Assembly (NCBI GenBank): GCA_033961575.1
Contig: CM066731.1
Location: forward strand, 86,635,501 to 86,699,500
Direction: 5' to 3'
Length of the DNA: 64,000 bases
Origin: Aselliscus stoliczkanus
Taxonomy: Eukaryota; Chordata; Mammalia; Chiroptera; Hipposideridae
Within the stretch, counting starts at the first letter, position 1; the number at the start of each line of letters is the position of its first letter. Below the pieces are notes generated by a model that saw nothing but the letters and a program-made list of their open reading frames with translations, was not told the origin of the DNA and did no database searches. Below, one piece after another: positions 1 to 12,330 of this stretch. A program made the position numbers and the translations under genes.

Positions 1-2075
1 CATTCCTTAATATTCATGGGTAAAATAGCCCTGATTGCAGTCATGAGATCTGAGTTCAAAATCTCTACTATGCAATAGTACAGTAGACTACAAAGATACT
101 TTCTAAGTATCTTTGAAAAAAATAATGGGGTTTGAACTTGATCATTTTTTTAAATCTATTTCAATACTACTCAAACATTTTGGAGGAGAGCAAAAGATCA
201 AAACGCATATGGGGCAATATGAAGTGTGTAGAACAGCAATTGATGCTAAACAGCTACAGAACGTTATAGTTACCCCAGTTTCACATTATTTTTATCTTTT
301 AACTAGGTAAATATTCCCCTCACAATATTCCCCCTCTGATGCTGTTGATAACTTACAATTTTGTTTCAATGGGCTTTGAGATTCCTGGATATTGTTTAGG
401 TTACACAACATTTTCACTCTCCTGTGCTAATTAACTGTCCAATGAATAATTATCAGCAGCTTCACCATTGTCTCTAGCATACTGTTTTTATTATTTTTAT
501 AGTTAATGAGGAAAGCAACATAAAACACGCCACCAGTTTTCACGCGAAGAATGTTTCAACTAAGAAATGCCATGCAGTTTATTTCAGGGACAAATGCTAC
601 TTATAAGCATGATATTCTAATGTGTATTGAAGGTTCATGTACTAAAGATTGGGGTAGCTATTGGGAGTCAATGAATAATGGGTGGGAATGATTAATGACT
701 TTGTGAGATAAGGGATAATTAGATTTGGCATGTGCATCCACCATTTAAGCAAATTGGTATGTGGAATGCATAGTTGAAAGAGATACAAATGACATTAAGC
801 TTCGATGATTCAAATGTATCTCCTGAGAATGGATGATCCAAATTCTTTTCTAATTTTTCCCCAACAACTCAACACAACCATAAAGGTAACCATGGGTCTT
901 ATTTTTATGCTAGCTATGATTGGTTGCCTCAGCAACAGAGTGACAGATTCTGAAACCCAAGCAAGCCTCTTCACACCTTTCTGCCTTTGGGTCATTTACC
1001 CTTTTCCCAGAGCTCTGTCATTTATTTAAAGTATGCTCTACTGTTTCACTACCTCTGGACACAGTCACATTGTGGGAAAACAAAAGCTCTTGGCAAAACT
1101 GCAAAGAATGAAATTATCTATATAATATCTTCTGCAACACCCCCTCAGACTCCTCAATGCACGCATCTGACCACACACACAGGCAAGCGTATCTGTATCT
1201 TCTCAGATGCTAAACCAATACATGACCGTATGTATGGCTGCTCACCTCTTCTCAAAGTGGTACATTAATAAAAACTATTCTTTGCAGCTAATAAAATGCT
1301 TTGGATCCTCTTTATTTCTAACAAACCATTTATATCCCACTTCCCTTGTTTGAGTTTTCTAGTTACATCACGGAATTGCTCTATGTCCATATGTTAATGC
1401 TGCACTTCTAAATCTCAGTGTAGAAGCACATTGGTATGTCATAATCAGAGACATGTCAAACGTCACATCTTATTAATTCTAGTATTAGCTACTAATATTA
1501 GATAATAAGCAAAAATTATGTGAAAAGTGTTATTATTTAAATTCAACTTTCTTTAATATTATCAGTATAAAAAATATTCACTAGTATTCAAATGTGCTTT
1601 TTTATTCTCCTAGTAGAAGTGAAATAACTGGAGTTACAATTAAAATTCAGTTTCTTTAGCAGGCTGGGGAGTGAAGTTGGGGGTGCTTTGGTGGCACAAA
1701 AATAGGGTCTGAAGCCTAGCTCTTATTGAGCATTTTTACCTACAATTAAACTCCAAGAAGATAAAGGATAGAAAAGGAATACAGGTAGAGAAAATGGATG
1801 TGTGTGATTTAATGTACATGGAACACTAGTGAGAATGGCTTTATTACTGTTTGGTTACTGACTAATCATATTAAAAGTGTCTTTTTTGGTCATAGTGTGG
1901 GATTAGAGATGAACAGTAAAAGCTAGGATGGTTATGGGAAGAAAAGAGCAGAAAACATAACCAAAAACATAACTTACAAAAATATTAAAAAATAATGAGT
2001 ATTTGAGACTAACAGGAGACATTTGGGAGCAAAAGAACCATTCATGACATTTAGATTTTAAAAAAAAGACATACA
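1..2075. other. AT-rich DNA without a recognisable gene
   Basis: Short open frames here (for example 113-310 and 987-1268) have no recognisable domain, no splice context and no codon bias that I can see. I recognise no repeat family. Ancient, decayed repeats may be present but are beyond reading by eye. Confidence 0.6.
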
Positions 2076-2310
2076 CACAGTGTATACATATATATATATG
2101 TATTTGCATATATGAGCATATACAAATATATATATCATATATAACATAACACATAAAACATAAAACAAAACATAAGATAAAATACATAAGATATAAAATA
2201 TATATCAATGTATATGAGAGATCATGTACAAATTAGTATATATATATTTAATATATAAACATATAAGTATATATTGAATATACCATATACATAAAAATGC
2301 ATATATTATG
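2076..2310. repeat. AT-rich low-complexity tract
   Basis: Long runs of alternating TA, ATAT and ACATAAAACA-type sequence. It is simple-sequence DNA immediately upstream of a Tigger-like element. The open frame on the minus strand here is only a by-product of low complexity. Confidence 0.8.
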
Positions 2311-2312
2311 TA

Positions 2313-2492
2313 TAGTTGACTACTGAACAACATGAGGGTAGAAGCATCAACCCTCCCACACCGTTGAAAACCCTCCTATAACTTTAGTCAGCCCCCACAT
2401 ATGCAGATGTCCAAACGCCAAGGAAATATTTAATAACCCACATATAAGGGCACCTGTGCAATTCCATCCAGTATTTTTGAAGGGTCGACTGT
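2313..2492. mobile_element. Tigger/pogo-like non-autonomous DNA element
   Basis: The left end reads AGTTGACTACTGAACAAC and the right end, reverse-complemented, reads ACAGTCGACCCTTCA. These are degenerate inverted terminal repeats of the GTTGACCCTTGAACAAC kind, and both edges have a TA as expected for a Tc1/mariner/pogo target. The ~180 bp body contains no coding sequence. The superfamily is inferred from the TA target and end sequence; the exact family is not resolved. Confidence 0.55.
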
Positions 2493-3215
2493 ATATGTGC
2501 AAGTTTCCCATTCTGTTTGAATATAGAGCATTCCTATGAAAACTTTTGTAAGCCCAAATGGCATAAAGCAAAGAAAATATTACCTTAGGACACACCTCAC
2601 TAACGCATTCACAGAATAAATGGAGATAAAAGCCCAGATGCTCATAGATACAGTTCAAAGCTATGGGGCTTGATGCTGAGATGCTGAGTGTGATGCTTGG
2701 AGAGGGGGATTGTTGGAGTCACTCTTGTTGCTGGGTGTGTGCACTGCTTCTATAAGGACTCACCGGAAAAGAGATGCTTAATGCTATTTTACCTTTCACC
2801 TGTATTCATAAAAGCATAAATCCTCTTTGGGTTTCTTTCAGCTAGCAAAGGCATTATAAAAAATTATATAAATTATATGTATGTGTAATTTAGTACACAG
2901 TGATATATACACACACATATCATGCACATATAACTTAGTCACTTAGGGAAACAGATTTATATGTATCTGCACAATAAACCTATAAGTAGTTTAACCTATA
3001 CTAATCAAACTTGGTGTGTTTTTATTATAAAATAATGAATCATTGATCTCCAAACATATGAACAAAATATTAAAGAATATACCAGAGTGAGGAAATATAC
3101 ATCTGTCTAGACAGAAATAGAAATGACACAGAGATGAAAAGAACATTTACAAAGAGGAAAACAAGCATTTGGACTGCTGTCAAACAAACACAGTATTATA
3201 AGAAACAAAAAAGTA
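2493..3215. other. Unannotated DNA
   Basis: Contains a short TATATACACACACATAT-type microsatellite near 2905-2925. I see no gene or recognisable repeat family in the remainder. Confidence 0.5.
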
Positions 3216-3221
3216 TCTAGG

Positions 3222-3230
<9 letters not shown>

Positions 3231-3255
<25 letters not shown>

Positions 3256-3343
3256 AGTGTCACTGGCCCTCATATGTGGGACCGAACCGGGGCCGCTGGC
3301 TTCCCAAAGCCAGCGCTTAACCACTGCGCCACTCGGCCGGCCC
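3231..3343 (-). mobile_element. Short tRNA-derived SINE with TSD
   Basis: On the minus strand the element starts GGCCGGCCGAGTGGCGCAGTGG (tRNA-like A box), continues through GGTTCGGTCCCAC (B box), and ends at GCCCTC followed by a poly(A) tail, seen here as poly(T). It is flanked by a perfect 15-bp target-site duplication at 3216-3230 and 3344-3358. The A and B boxes form the internal RNA polymerase III promoter. The perfect TSD and low divergence suggest a fairly recent L1-mobilised insertion. Confidence 0.92.
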
Positions 3344-3358
3344 TCTAGGAATTTTTTT

Positions 3359-3737
3359 AAAAGTCAGCATATGCAATGAAAATTAAAATGAACAAAACTA
3401 AAGATCTAGCTAATGATCTGAAAGATAAAAAGTGAGAAAATGCCCCAGAAGACAAAAAAGAGCATGAGACAAGAGGACAGATTAGGGGGGGGAGGGAAAG
3501 GAAAGATTCGTTTATGGAGGAAAGATGCAGGATTCTAGATCTTATCGAATAAGAGTCCCAGATGAAAAGAATTATGGTGATGAATAGAAAGAAACAATAA
3601 AATCGATAATAAGAAGTTTATTTTTATCTAAAGAAAGACACATCTTTATATTAAAGACCATAGAAATCCTGATAGGAATGGAAAAAGACCCACATCCTGT
3701 GAAGTTTCAGAACTTCAAGGATAAAAAGAAGTTCTGG
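3359..3737. other. Unannotated DNA
   Basis: Purine-rich and AT-rich sequence including a G-run near 3484-3495. No gene or repeat family recognised. Confidence 0.5.
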
Positions 3738-4188
3738 GGTCGGCTGAGGGGGGCATTGGTTAAGAGCCGGCTCGGGATGCCAACGGCCCCAGTTCAGATT
3801 CCACATATGAGGGCCAGTGACACTGCCCTCTACAGCTAACAACAACTCCACCTGGAGCTGGGCTGCGAGCCCCAGCGATGGTGCAGGTTTCAGCTCCTGC
3901 TGCAGTGTGCTGCCATAGGCTACAGTGAGTGGCCGGCAACCAGCGTGAGCAGCTGGCAACCAGCGTGAGCTGCCAATAGCAGCAGTAAGCAACCATCCAG
4001 AGGCTGGCGACCGATCTGCCTCATCCAGGGAGAGCACAATGACGATACCAACATGGGCCAGTGAAGTAATGTCCTCCGCAACTAGACTGGAGAACAAAAA
4101 GACAGCAACTTGTCTGTTCCCCTTCCCCAATTCCCCAACATTGTTCCCCTCCCCCAATTCCCCAATAAAATCTTTAAAAAAAAAAAAA
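3738..4188 (+). mobile_element. Long T+ type tRNA SINE
   Basis: Shares the ~90-bp tRNA-like head of the short SINEs (GGTTAAGAGCCGGCT, then a degenerate B box and ACACTGCCCTC). It then continues with ~340 bp that the short form lacks: CTCCACCTGGAGCTGGGCTGC, repeated GTGAGTGGCCGGCA/GTGAGCAGCTGGCA motifs and a pyrimidine-rich end. The end carries AATAAA (4164-4169), then TCTTT, then poly(A): polyadenylation signal plus Pol III terminator, the hallmark of T+ class SINEs. Imperfect direct repeats around AGAAGTTCTG and AGTAATTCTG may be the TSD. The minus-strand frame 3651-4238 is spurious. Confidence 0.85.
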
Positions 4189-4189
4189 A

Positions 4190-5092
4190 GAAAGTAATTC
4201 TGCAATCTTCCATAGAACAGAAAAAATAGGTACAACATATCGCAAGAATCTAGTTGTTGGACTTAATTCTCATCAGAACACTGTGTACTAAGACAAAAAT
4301 AAAGAAACAAGGAAAATGGTATCTACTCAGAAAAATTATCAGTGGAGCATGAAGAAAAAAATGCAATTTTTAAAATGTTAAAGAAAAATGACACCTTGGG
4401 GACTGTTTTGAATCCCATTGTGTGCGTCCCAGATTTCTCCCCTCACCAGAACTGTCACCTCTTTCAGATCGGAAAAACGCATCTTCCCATCTGCCGAGAA
4501 TCTTTGTGACTGACAGTTTAAAGCTGATTTGCTTCCCACTTACCACTCAAGTATTGTCTTATTGATGAGAGTCATGCCCCTTTCTTGGTGTAATCTACAC
4601 TCAACACCTACTCTCTTGGCTCAGTCTGGGATTTCCTGGCTCAAGAATACCTCATAGGATCAGTTGAGGCCTTTATTATGACTACTTCATAACCCAACTT
4701 TCCCTTTTACCCAATTCTGCTTTCTTTTTTCAATCATCCCTCACCCCCTTATTCCACACCAGGTGATCCTTAGAAGCAAGGTCCAGTCAAATTCCTGAAT
4801 TCAAATCTCTGTCTAAAACTCCACTACTTGGGGAAATTGACTTGCAATTGGAAACTACAGAGCAAAATAAAAATTTAAAAAAAAAATTCAAAAAAGAAAA
4901 AGATAAGATTATTATGAATTAGTGGTAACTAAAGATACATGAAAAAAGCTAAGCTCAAAAGAAAAGATAGGAAAAGTCACTAGATGCAGAAGTTTGGGAT
5001 GTTCTCCTTTGAGCCGTAGAATTTCAGTATCATGGGATTAAAACTTCTCTGCAGTTTTAATTTCAGTATTTGTATTACATAAGCCATAGTTT
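4190..5092. other. Unannotated DNA
   Basis: Moderately pyrimidine-rich between 4400 and 4800, then AT-rich. No gene seen. The 4400-4850 stretch could contain an old LINE-2 fragment, but I cannot support that by eye. Confidence 0.45.
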
Positions 5093-6711
5093 AAAATAGT
5101 TACATGAAGCTTTCAGTCAAGATGGTGGAGTAGTTAAGCACTGTGCTCACCTCTTCTCATAATCATATCAAAACTATAACTATATAATATTATAGAACAA
5201 TCAATCTGGAGAACAACTGAAAGACTAACTGAACGGAGTTCCTATAACTGAGGATATAAAGGAAAGGCCATGTAGAGGCCTAGCCTAGATGCAAAACAGG
5301 ATGGTCCCACATCCATATGTGGTGGTTGAAAAGCAGGAGGGGGGTCCCCACCAAGGAGCAAGGAGTTCCAGATCCACACTGGGCTACCCAGTCAAGGGAT
5401 CCAGAAAGAGTGGTCCCTATAATAGCTGGCTGTGAGGATCAGCAGCTATTCTATCTAGTCCTGGTGAGGCAGAGGACTGCTGTAAACCCAGACCTCCTCT
5501 GAAAGGGCCCGTGCACAGATGCACTCAATCACAGGCATTCACCATGAGCTCCAGAGCAGATGCAGCAGTTCAAAGGTGGCAGAAACATATGATGAGAAAC
5601 TGATTTGTGAGAGCTGATATTATCCCTGTGTTGAACCCTCCTCATACACAGTCTGTAGGGGCAGGCACATACCAAACCTGACTCTGGATTAACCTAGTGA
5701 GCACTGCTTTCTCCATGCTGGTGATTCCCTAAGATTCTGCACCACCCAACTCTGCAGGGAATTCCCCCTAGGTAAGACAGAGGACTGTTGGAAACTAGGC
5801 ACCCTCTTAAATGGCCCATGAACAGCCTCAATTGCTCATAAGCATTTACCCTGAGCTCCAGTGAGGGGATAGCAGCTTGGGGGGGTACCCCACATAAGTT
5901 TGCAGGAGAAGGCAGGCACCATATCTGAATCTACAATAACCTAGTGAACACTGCTCACCCCACCCTGGTGACTCTCTAAATCTCCCACCACCCAAATTGC
6001 ACAATACCCTTGGCTCTTCTATTGCTGTCCCTCATAGGCAGCCTTGGCCTAACTGTAAGCTTTCTTAAAAACTCTCCAAGGTCTGCAGGCCCCAGGCAGG
6101 TGATGACTGGCTTCAGTTTGCCCTGGACCTTTTGCTGAGTGCCCTAAGCCCCATAAGTAGGAGCCAACCTAAGGTCACAGCATGGTCTCTCCCATGTGCC
6201 TCCAGGCTCAGCACAGGCAACTGCCAACTGTGGATCACTCTGTATCTTTTAACACATGGCCCTGGGATGGTCACAGGCAGCAGCTAACCTCATCCTCCAT
6301 TGGAACCACTCAAAAGAGGCTCCAGAACCAATACACCCAGTGGCCAGTCTCAGATGACAATAGAGCACAGCTCAACGAGCTCCACAAACAAAAACAAAAC
6401 ACACAAAGGGTTGTCTCAGCAGGCACTAAGTCCCCATAGGACCAGCCAGCACTGTACTCATGGCCACACCTCATAGCCAGTCAGCCTGAGTGTCAACCCC
6501 ACCTACCAACAAGCAAACAATAATAAAGTCTCAATTAAAACAGAAGGGCACACACTATCTATATGAGGGATATGCCTGGGTCACCCGGCTCAGGTAACCA
6601 AGGATTCTGCACCACTAGACCCCACAGGACACCTACTACACAAGGCTATCCAGCAAAGACTTGTAACAGATCAACATAATACATAGAAACAAATGCAGAG
6701 AGCCAGACAAA

Positions 6712-7632
6712 ATGAGGAAACAAAGAAACATGTCCCAAATGAAAAAAACAGGAGAAAACTCCAGAAAAAGAACAAAACAAAATAGAGGAAAGCAAACTAC
6801 CAAAGGGAGTTCAAAGCACTGGTTATAAGAATGCTCCACAAATTCAGGGGAAGAATAGATAAACTCAGTGAGAACTTAAAAAAAAAATAGTAAATATAAA
6901 AAAGAACATAGAAACCTTAAAAAAGACCCAGTCAGAAATGAAGAATACAATAACTGAAATGAAAAATGCACTAGAAGGAATCATCAGCAGACTAGATAAA
7001 ACAGAGGACTGAATCAGTAATTTAGAAGGCAAAATAAAGAAGAACATACAATCAGAACAGCAAAAAGATAAAAGTATCAAAAATTTAAAAATAAGGATAG
7101 TTTAGGGGACTGCTGGGATGTCAGGCATACCAGCATTCATATTATAGGGGTACCAGAAAGAAAATAGAGAGAGCAAGGATTTAAAAACCTATTCAATGAA
7201 ATAACGACTGAAAACTTCCCTAACCTGGAAAAAGAAATAGACACACAACTCCAGGAAGCAGAGAGAGTCCCAAACCAGATGAACACAAAGAAGCCCACAA
7301 CAGGACATACCCTAATTATTATAAAATGCCAAAGGTTAAAGACAAAGAAAGAATCTTAAAAAGCTGCAAGAGAAAAGCAGTTACCTATAAGGGAGTGCCC
7401 ATAAGACTGTCAACCCATTTCTCAACAGAAACTTTACAAGTCAGAAGGGATTCACACAAAATATTCAAAGTGATGAGAAGCAAGGAGTTACAACCAGATT
7501 AATTGACCCAGCAAAGCTATCATGTAAAATCAAATGAGAAAAAAAAAAGCTTCCTAGACAAGAAAAGTTAAAGGAGTTCATCACCACCAAATCAGCATTC
7601 TAAGAAATATTAAAGAGACTTCCTTAAAATGA
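6712..7632 (+). pseudogene. L1 ORF1 (RNA-binding protein) pseudogene
   Basis: The start ATGAGGAAACAAAGAAACATG is shared with the L1 copy at 47324. ORF1p is the trimeric RNA-binding chaperone of L1. The N-terminal half is lysine/glutamate-rich with coiled-coil character; an in-frame TGA lies in the sequence around 7010 and others follow. The C-terminal part matches the typical ORF1 ending: a Pro-Ala-Lys-Leu-Ser motif, then a lysine-rich segment and a final short Leu/Lys stretch. No full-length reading frame remains. Confidence 0.8.
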
Positions 7633-9725
7633 ATAAGGGGGAGAGAACATAAATATGAATAATAAAATGGCAATAATTATATATCTAACAATAATCACTT
7701 TAAATGTAAATTGATTAAATGCTCCAGTCAAAATATACAGGGTAGCTGAATGGATAAGGAAACAAGACTCATACATACATATGCTGTCTACAAGAGACCC
7801 ATTTCATATTGAAAGACACACACAGACTGAAAGGAAAGGGATGGAAAAACATATTTCTTGTGATGGAATCAAAGAGAAAGCTAGAGTGGCAATACTTATA
7901 TCAGACAAAATAAACTTTTAAACAAAGACTATAGCATTAGACAAAGATGGACATTACATAATGATAAAGGAATCAATTGAATAAGAAGATATAACCCTCG
8001 TAAACATTTACCCGCTCATCGCAGAAGCACCTAAATTCATAAAGCAAATATTGACAGACATATAGGGAAAGATCCAATTATACACTAGGTATAGGGGGCT
8101 TTTTATGCTTCATTGACATCAATGGGCAGCTCTTCCAGACAGAAAATTAACAAGGAAATAGTGGCCTTACATGACACATGAGACCAGATGGATTTAATCG
8201 ATATTTTTAGTGTTTCACTTAAAAGCAGCTGAATATACATTCTTCTCAAGTGCACACAGAACATTTTCCAAGATAGACCAAATGTTAAGCCACAAAACAA
8301 GTCTCAATAAACTTAAGAAGACTGAAATCTTGTAAAGCATCTTCTCTGACCACAATGGTATGAAACCAGAAATCAATTACATGAATAAAACTGAAAAACA
8401 CACAAACATATGGTGGCTAAATAACATATTACTGAACAATGAATTGATCAACAACAAGATCAAGGAAGAAACCAAAAGGTACCTCGAGACAAATGAAAAT
8501 GAAAACATAATGACCCCAAAATCTATGGAACACAACAAAAGCAGCTCTAAGAGGGAAATTCATAGCAACATAGGCCTACTTCAAGAAACAAGAAAAATCT
8601 CAAATAAGCAATCTAACATTACTCCTGAAGGGACTAGAAAAAGAAGAGTGAACAAAGCCCAAAGGTAGTAGAAGGAAGGAAATAATAAAGATCAACATGG
8701 AAATAAATGAAATAGAGTCTAAAAAAGAAATCGTTGAAACTAAGAACTGATTCTTTGAAAAGATAAACAAAATTGATAAACCTTTAACCAGACTCATCAA
8801 GAAAAACAGAAAGAGGACCCAAGTAAATAATATCAGAAATGAAAGAGAAGTGACAACTGATACCACAGAAGTAGAAATGATTATGAGCATATACTCTGAA
8901 CAACATATGCCAACAAATTGGACAATCTGGAAGAAATGGATAAACTCTTAGAAATATACAATCTTCCAAGACTGAGTCAAAAAGAAACATAAAATATGAA
9001 CAGAAGGATTATCACTAATGAAATCGAATCAGTAACCAAAAAACTCCCAACAAACAAAATGCCTGGTCCAGATGGCTTCATAGGCAAATTTTACCAGTCA
9101 AAAAAGAATTAACACCTATTCTTCTCAAACTGTTCCAAAGACTTCAAGAGGAGTGAAGCTTCGAATCTCATTTATGAGGCCAGCATTATCTTGATTCAAA
9201 ACCATACAAAGATACTACAAAAGAATAAAATTGTAGGCCCATATCCCTGATGAATGTAGATGCAAAAATCCTCAACAAAATATTAGCAAACTGAATTCAG
9301 CAATATATTAAAAGATCATACACCATGATCAAGTGGGATTTAATTGGGGGATGCAAGTTTGGTCTAATACGCACAAATCAATTAATGTGATGCACCACAT
9401 AAGCAAAATGAATGATAAAAATCTATCAATAGATGCAGAAAGAGTGTTTGAAAAAAATCCAGCATCTATTTATGATAAAATCTCAAAGCAATTTGAAAAT
9501 AGAAGGAATGTTATCTCAGCATAATAAAGGCCATATATGACAAACCCACAGCTAACATCACTCTCAACAGTGAAAACCTAAAAGTGTTTTCCATAAGATA
9601 AGGTACAAGAAAAATATGTCCACTTTCACAGCTATTATTCAGCATAGTACTAGAAGTTCTAGCTATAGTAATCAGACAAGAAAAAGAAACAAAAGGCATC
9701 CAAATTGGAAAGGAAGAAGTAATAC

Positions 9726-9774
9726 CATCATTATTTACAATATCATTTACAATATGATATTGTAAATAATGATG
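9726..9774. repeat. Perfect 21-bp inverted repeat in L1 ORF2
   Basis: Arms at 9726-9746 and 9754-9774 are exact reverse complements, separated by 7 nt. The arms derive from the L1 sequence just before the RT active-site codons (CATCATTATTTACAAT). The inverted copy is followed by about 110 bp that does not match L1 (9775-~9884), after which ORF2 resumes. It looks like a template-switch or fold-back repair scar. Confidence 0.9.
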
Positions 9775-10726
9775 TCCCCTTTTAGACTATTTTTTAAACT
9801 TACATTGGAATTATAGGTTTTTTGGGTAAGTTTAAATTTGAACTAATATTCTGTTCTGGACAACCAGCTATCACCAGGCTCGGTATATTAATATAGAGAA
9901 TACTAAAGATTTCACCAAAAGCTATTAGAACAGGCAAATTAATTCAGTAAAGAAACAGTATATAATATTAATCTTCAGAAATTGGTTTCAGTTTTGTACA
10001 ATAACAAAATATCAGAAAGAGAAATTGAGAAAACAATCCCATTTACAATGGCATCAAAAAAAAATTTGTATAAATAAATTTTACCAAGGAGGTATAAGAA
10101 CTGTACTCAGAAAATTATAAGACGTTGACAAAAACAAATGAAAAAGACACAAATTAAGGAAAGCAAGTACCTTACTCATGGATAGGAAGAATTAACATCA
10201 TTAAAATGTCCATACTACCCAAAGCAATTTATAGATTCAATGCAATCCCTATCAAAATTTCAGTGGCAATTTTCACAGAACTAGAAAAAACAATCCTAAA
10301 ATTTATATGGAACCACAAAAGAACCTGAATGGTCAAAGCAATCTTGAGAAAAAAAAATAAAGTTGAGGTATCATGCTACCTGACACCAAATCATACTACA
10401 AGGCTATAGTAATCAAAACACCATGGTACTGACATAAAAATAGGCACATGGATCAACGGAACAGAATAGAGAACCTAGAAATAAACCCATGCCTATGTGG
10501 TCACTTAATCTATGTCAAAGTAGGCAAGAATATACAATAGGGTAAAGATAGTCTATTCAATAAATGGTTGTGGGAAAACTGGACAGATACATGCAAAAAA
10601 TAAAACTAGACCACCTCCTTACACCATATACAAGAATAAACTCAAAATGGATTAAAGACTTAAATGTAAAAGCTGAAATTATTAAATGCCTCAAAGAAAA
10701 TATAGGTAATAAACTCTCAGGCACTG

Positions 10727-11130
10727 CTTTTTTATTATTATTATTATTGGGGAATTGGGGAAGGGAACAGTGTTGGGGAATTGGGGAAGGGGAACATTGT
10801 GTTTTTCCAGGACCCATCAGCTCCAAGTCAAGTTGTTGTCCTTCAGTCTTAGTTGTGGAGGATGCAAGCTCAGCTCCAAATCCAGTAGCTGCTTTCGATG
10901 TAGTTGGGTGGGGGTGAGGGCAGCAGCCCACCATCCCATGTAGGAGTCAAATGGGTAACTTTGTTGTTAAGAGCATATGCACTCACCAGCTTTACCATCC
11001 AGCTGCGCATTGGCAGCTCAGCAGCAGTTCAGCTTGGGCGCAGCTCACTGGCCCATGTGGGAATCAAACTAGCGACCCTGTCACTCAGAGCTCATTCTCT
11101 AACCAACTGTGCCACCTGGCCAATCCTATT
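10727..11130 (-). mobile_element. Older dimeric tRNA SINE nested in L1
   Basis: On the minus strand, unit 1 starts GGCCAGGTGGCACAGTTGGTTAGAG (A box) with a B-box-like GTTTGATTCCCACATG. A second tRNA-like unit follows (CATATGCTCTTAACAACAAAGTTACCC with TTTGACTCCTACATGGGATGG). The end carries GGGGAATTGGGG-type sequence as in the long SINEs. It sits inside L1 ORF2, so it postdates that L1. The plus-strand frames 10564-10917 and 10904-11158 are artefacts. Confidence 0.8.
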
Positions 11131-11187
11131 TATTTTTTATTTTTATTTATTTATTTGATATAACTCCTTGAGCAAGGGAAACATAAA

Positions 11188-11207
11188 CAAACAAACAAAC
11201 AAACAAA
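11188..11207. repeat. (CAAA)n microsatellite
   Basis: Five or so ACAA/CAAA units within the L1 ORF2 region just downstream of the nested SINE. Confidence 0.8.
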
Positions 11208-12330
11208 TGGCACTACATCAAACTAGAAAGGTTCTACACAGCCAAAGAAATCATCAACAAAACAAAGAGATAGCCTAATGAATGGGGGAAGGTATTTGCC
11301 AATGATATATGTGATAGGGGTTTAATATCCAAAATTTATAAAGAACTAACACAATTTAACACCAGGAACACAAATAATCCAATTAAAAAGTAGGCAGAGA
11401 ACCTGAATGCACAATTCTCCAAAGATGGCCAATAAACATATGAAAAGATGCTCAACTTCACTAATCATCAGAGAATGTAAACTAAAACCACAATGAGATA
11501 TTACCTCATACCTGTCAGAATCTCTATCAACAAATCAACAAACATGTTGGCAAGGAAAGGGGATCCTCATGCACTCTTGGTAGGATTGCAAATTGGTGTA
11601 GCCATTATGAAAAACAGTATGGAGTTTCCTCAAAAAATTAAAAATAGAAATATCTTATGACTCCATAATTCTGCTTCTGAGATTCATCCGGAGAAATCCA
11701 AAACACTAATTTGAAAAGATTTATGCTTCTCTACGTTCATTGCAGCATTATTTTAAATAGCCAAGATATAAGTGCCCATCAATATACAACTGGATAATGA
11801 AGAAGTTATATATATATATATATTACTCAACCATAAAAAAAGAATGAAATCTTACCATTTGTGACAACATGAATGGACCTAGAAGGTATCATGCTAAGTG
11901 AAATAAGTCAGGCAGAGAAAAATAAATACCATACACTTGTTTGATCTCACTTACGTGTGGAATCTAAAGAACAAAATAAATGAACAAATAAAACAGAAAA
12001 AGACTCATAGATACAGAGAACAAACTGATAGTTGCCAGATGGGAGGGCATTGGGTGCTGGGTGATAAAGATGAAAAGGGAAATTAGTAGTTACAATTAGT
12101 AGTTACAAAATAGTCATGGGGATTTAAAGCACAGCATAGGGAATATAGTCAATAATATTGTAATAACTATGTATGTTGCCAAGTGGACACTAGACTTATC
12201 AGGGGAATCACTTCATAAATTATACAAATGTGCAGCCACTATGCTATAGACATGAAAATAATATAAAATAATATTGAATGTCAACTGTAATTGAAATTTA
12301 TTAATTCATTTAAAATAAAATAAGTTACAT

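Larger units (their letters stand above)
7660..11985 (+). pseudogene. L1 ORF2 (endonuclease/reverse transcriptase) pseudogene
   Basis: The endonuclease N-terminus is recognisable around 7697-7920: a TLNVN-type motif, then LN and later a VAILISDK-type block. An RT block with PGPDGF-like coding (GGTCCAGATGGCTTC) sits at ~9065. The C-terminal end, with its characteristic late-ORF2 stretch on isolated sites and RNA-binding region, runs to ~11985. Stops occur throughout, beginning within the endonuclease. The expected (F/Y)ADD active-site codons are missing because the sequence is diverted into an inverted repeat at 9726-9774. A SINE interrupts the 3' half (10727-11130). Confidence 0.85.
5106..12316 (+). 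mobile_element. Full-length, inactive LINE-1
   Basis: It spans a 5' UTR beginning near AAGATGGTGGAGTAG (~5120), ORF1 (6712-7632), ORF2 (~7660-11985) and a 3' UTR ending in an A-rich tail near 12316. Flanking target-site duplications lie at 5093-5105 and 12317-12330 (AAAATAGTTACAT against AAAATAAGTTACAT, one-base indel). The ~7.2 kb length includes a ~0.4 kb nested SINE. Both ORFs contain many stops and frameshifts, so it cannot move autonomously. The 5' UTR matches that of the L1 beginning at ~61208. Confidence 0.92.

Noticed and set aside
3651..4238. 195-residue open frame on the minus strand
   Set aside because: It lies across a long tRNA SINE; similar frames recur in the other SINE copies (12871-13314, 26598-26945).
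10557..10934. Overlapping 117-125 residue frames on both strands
   Set aside because: Caused by a GC-richer SINE nested in L1 ORF2, with no domain.
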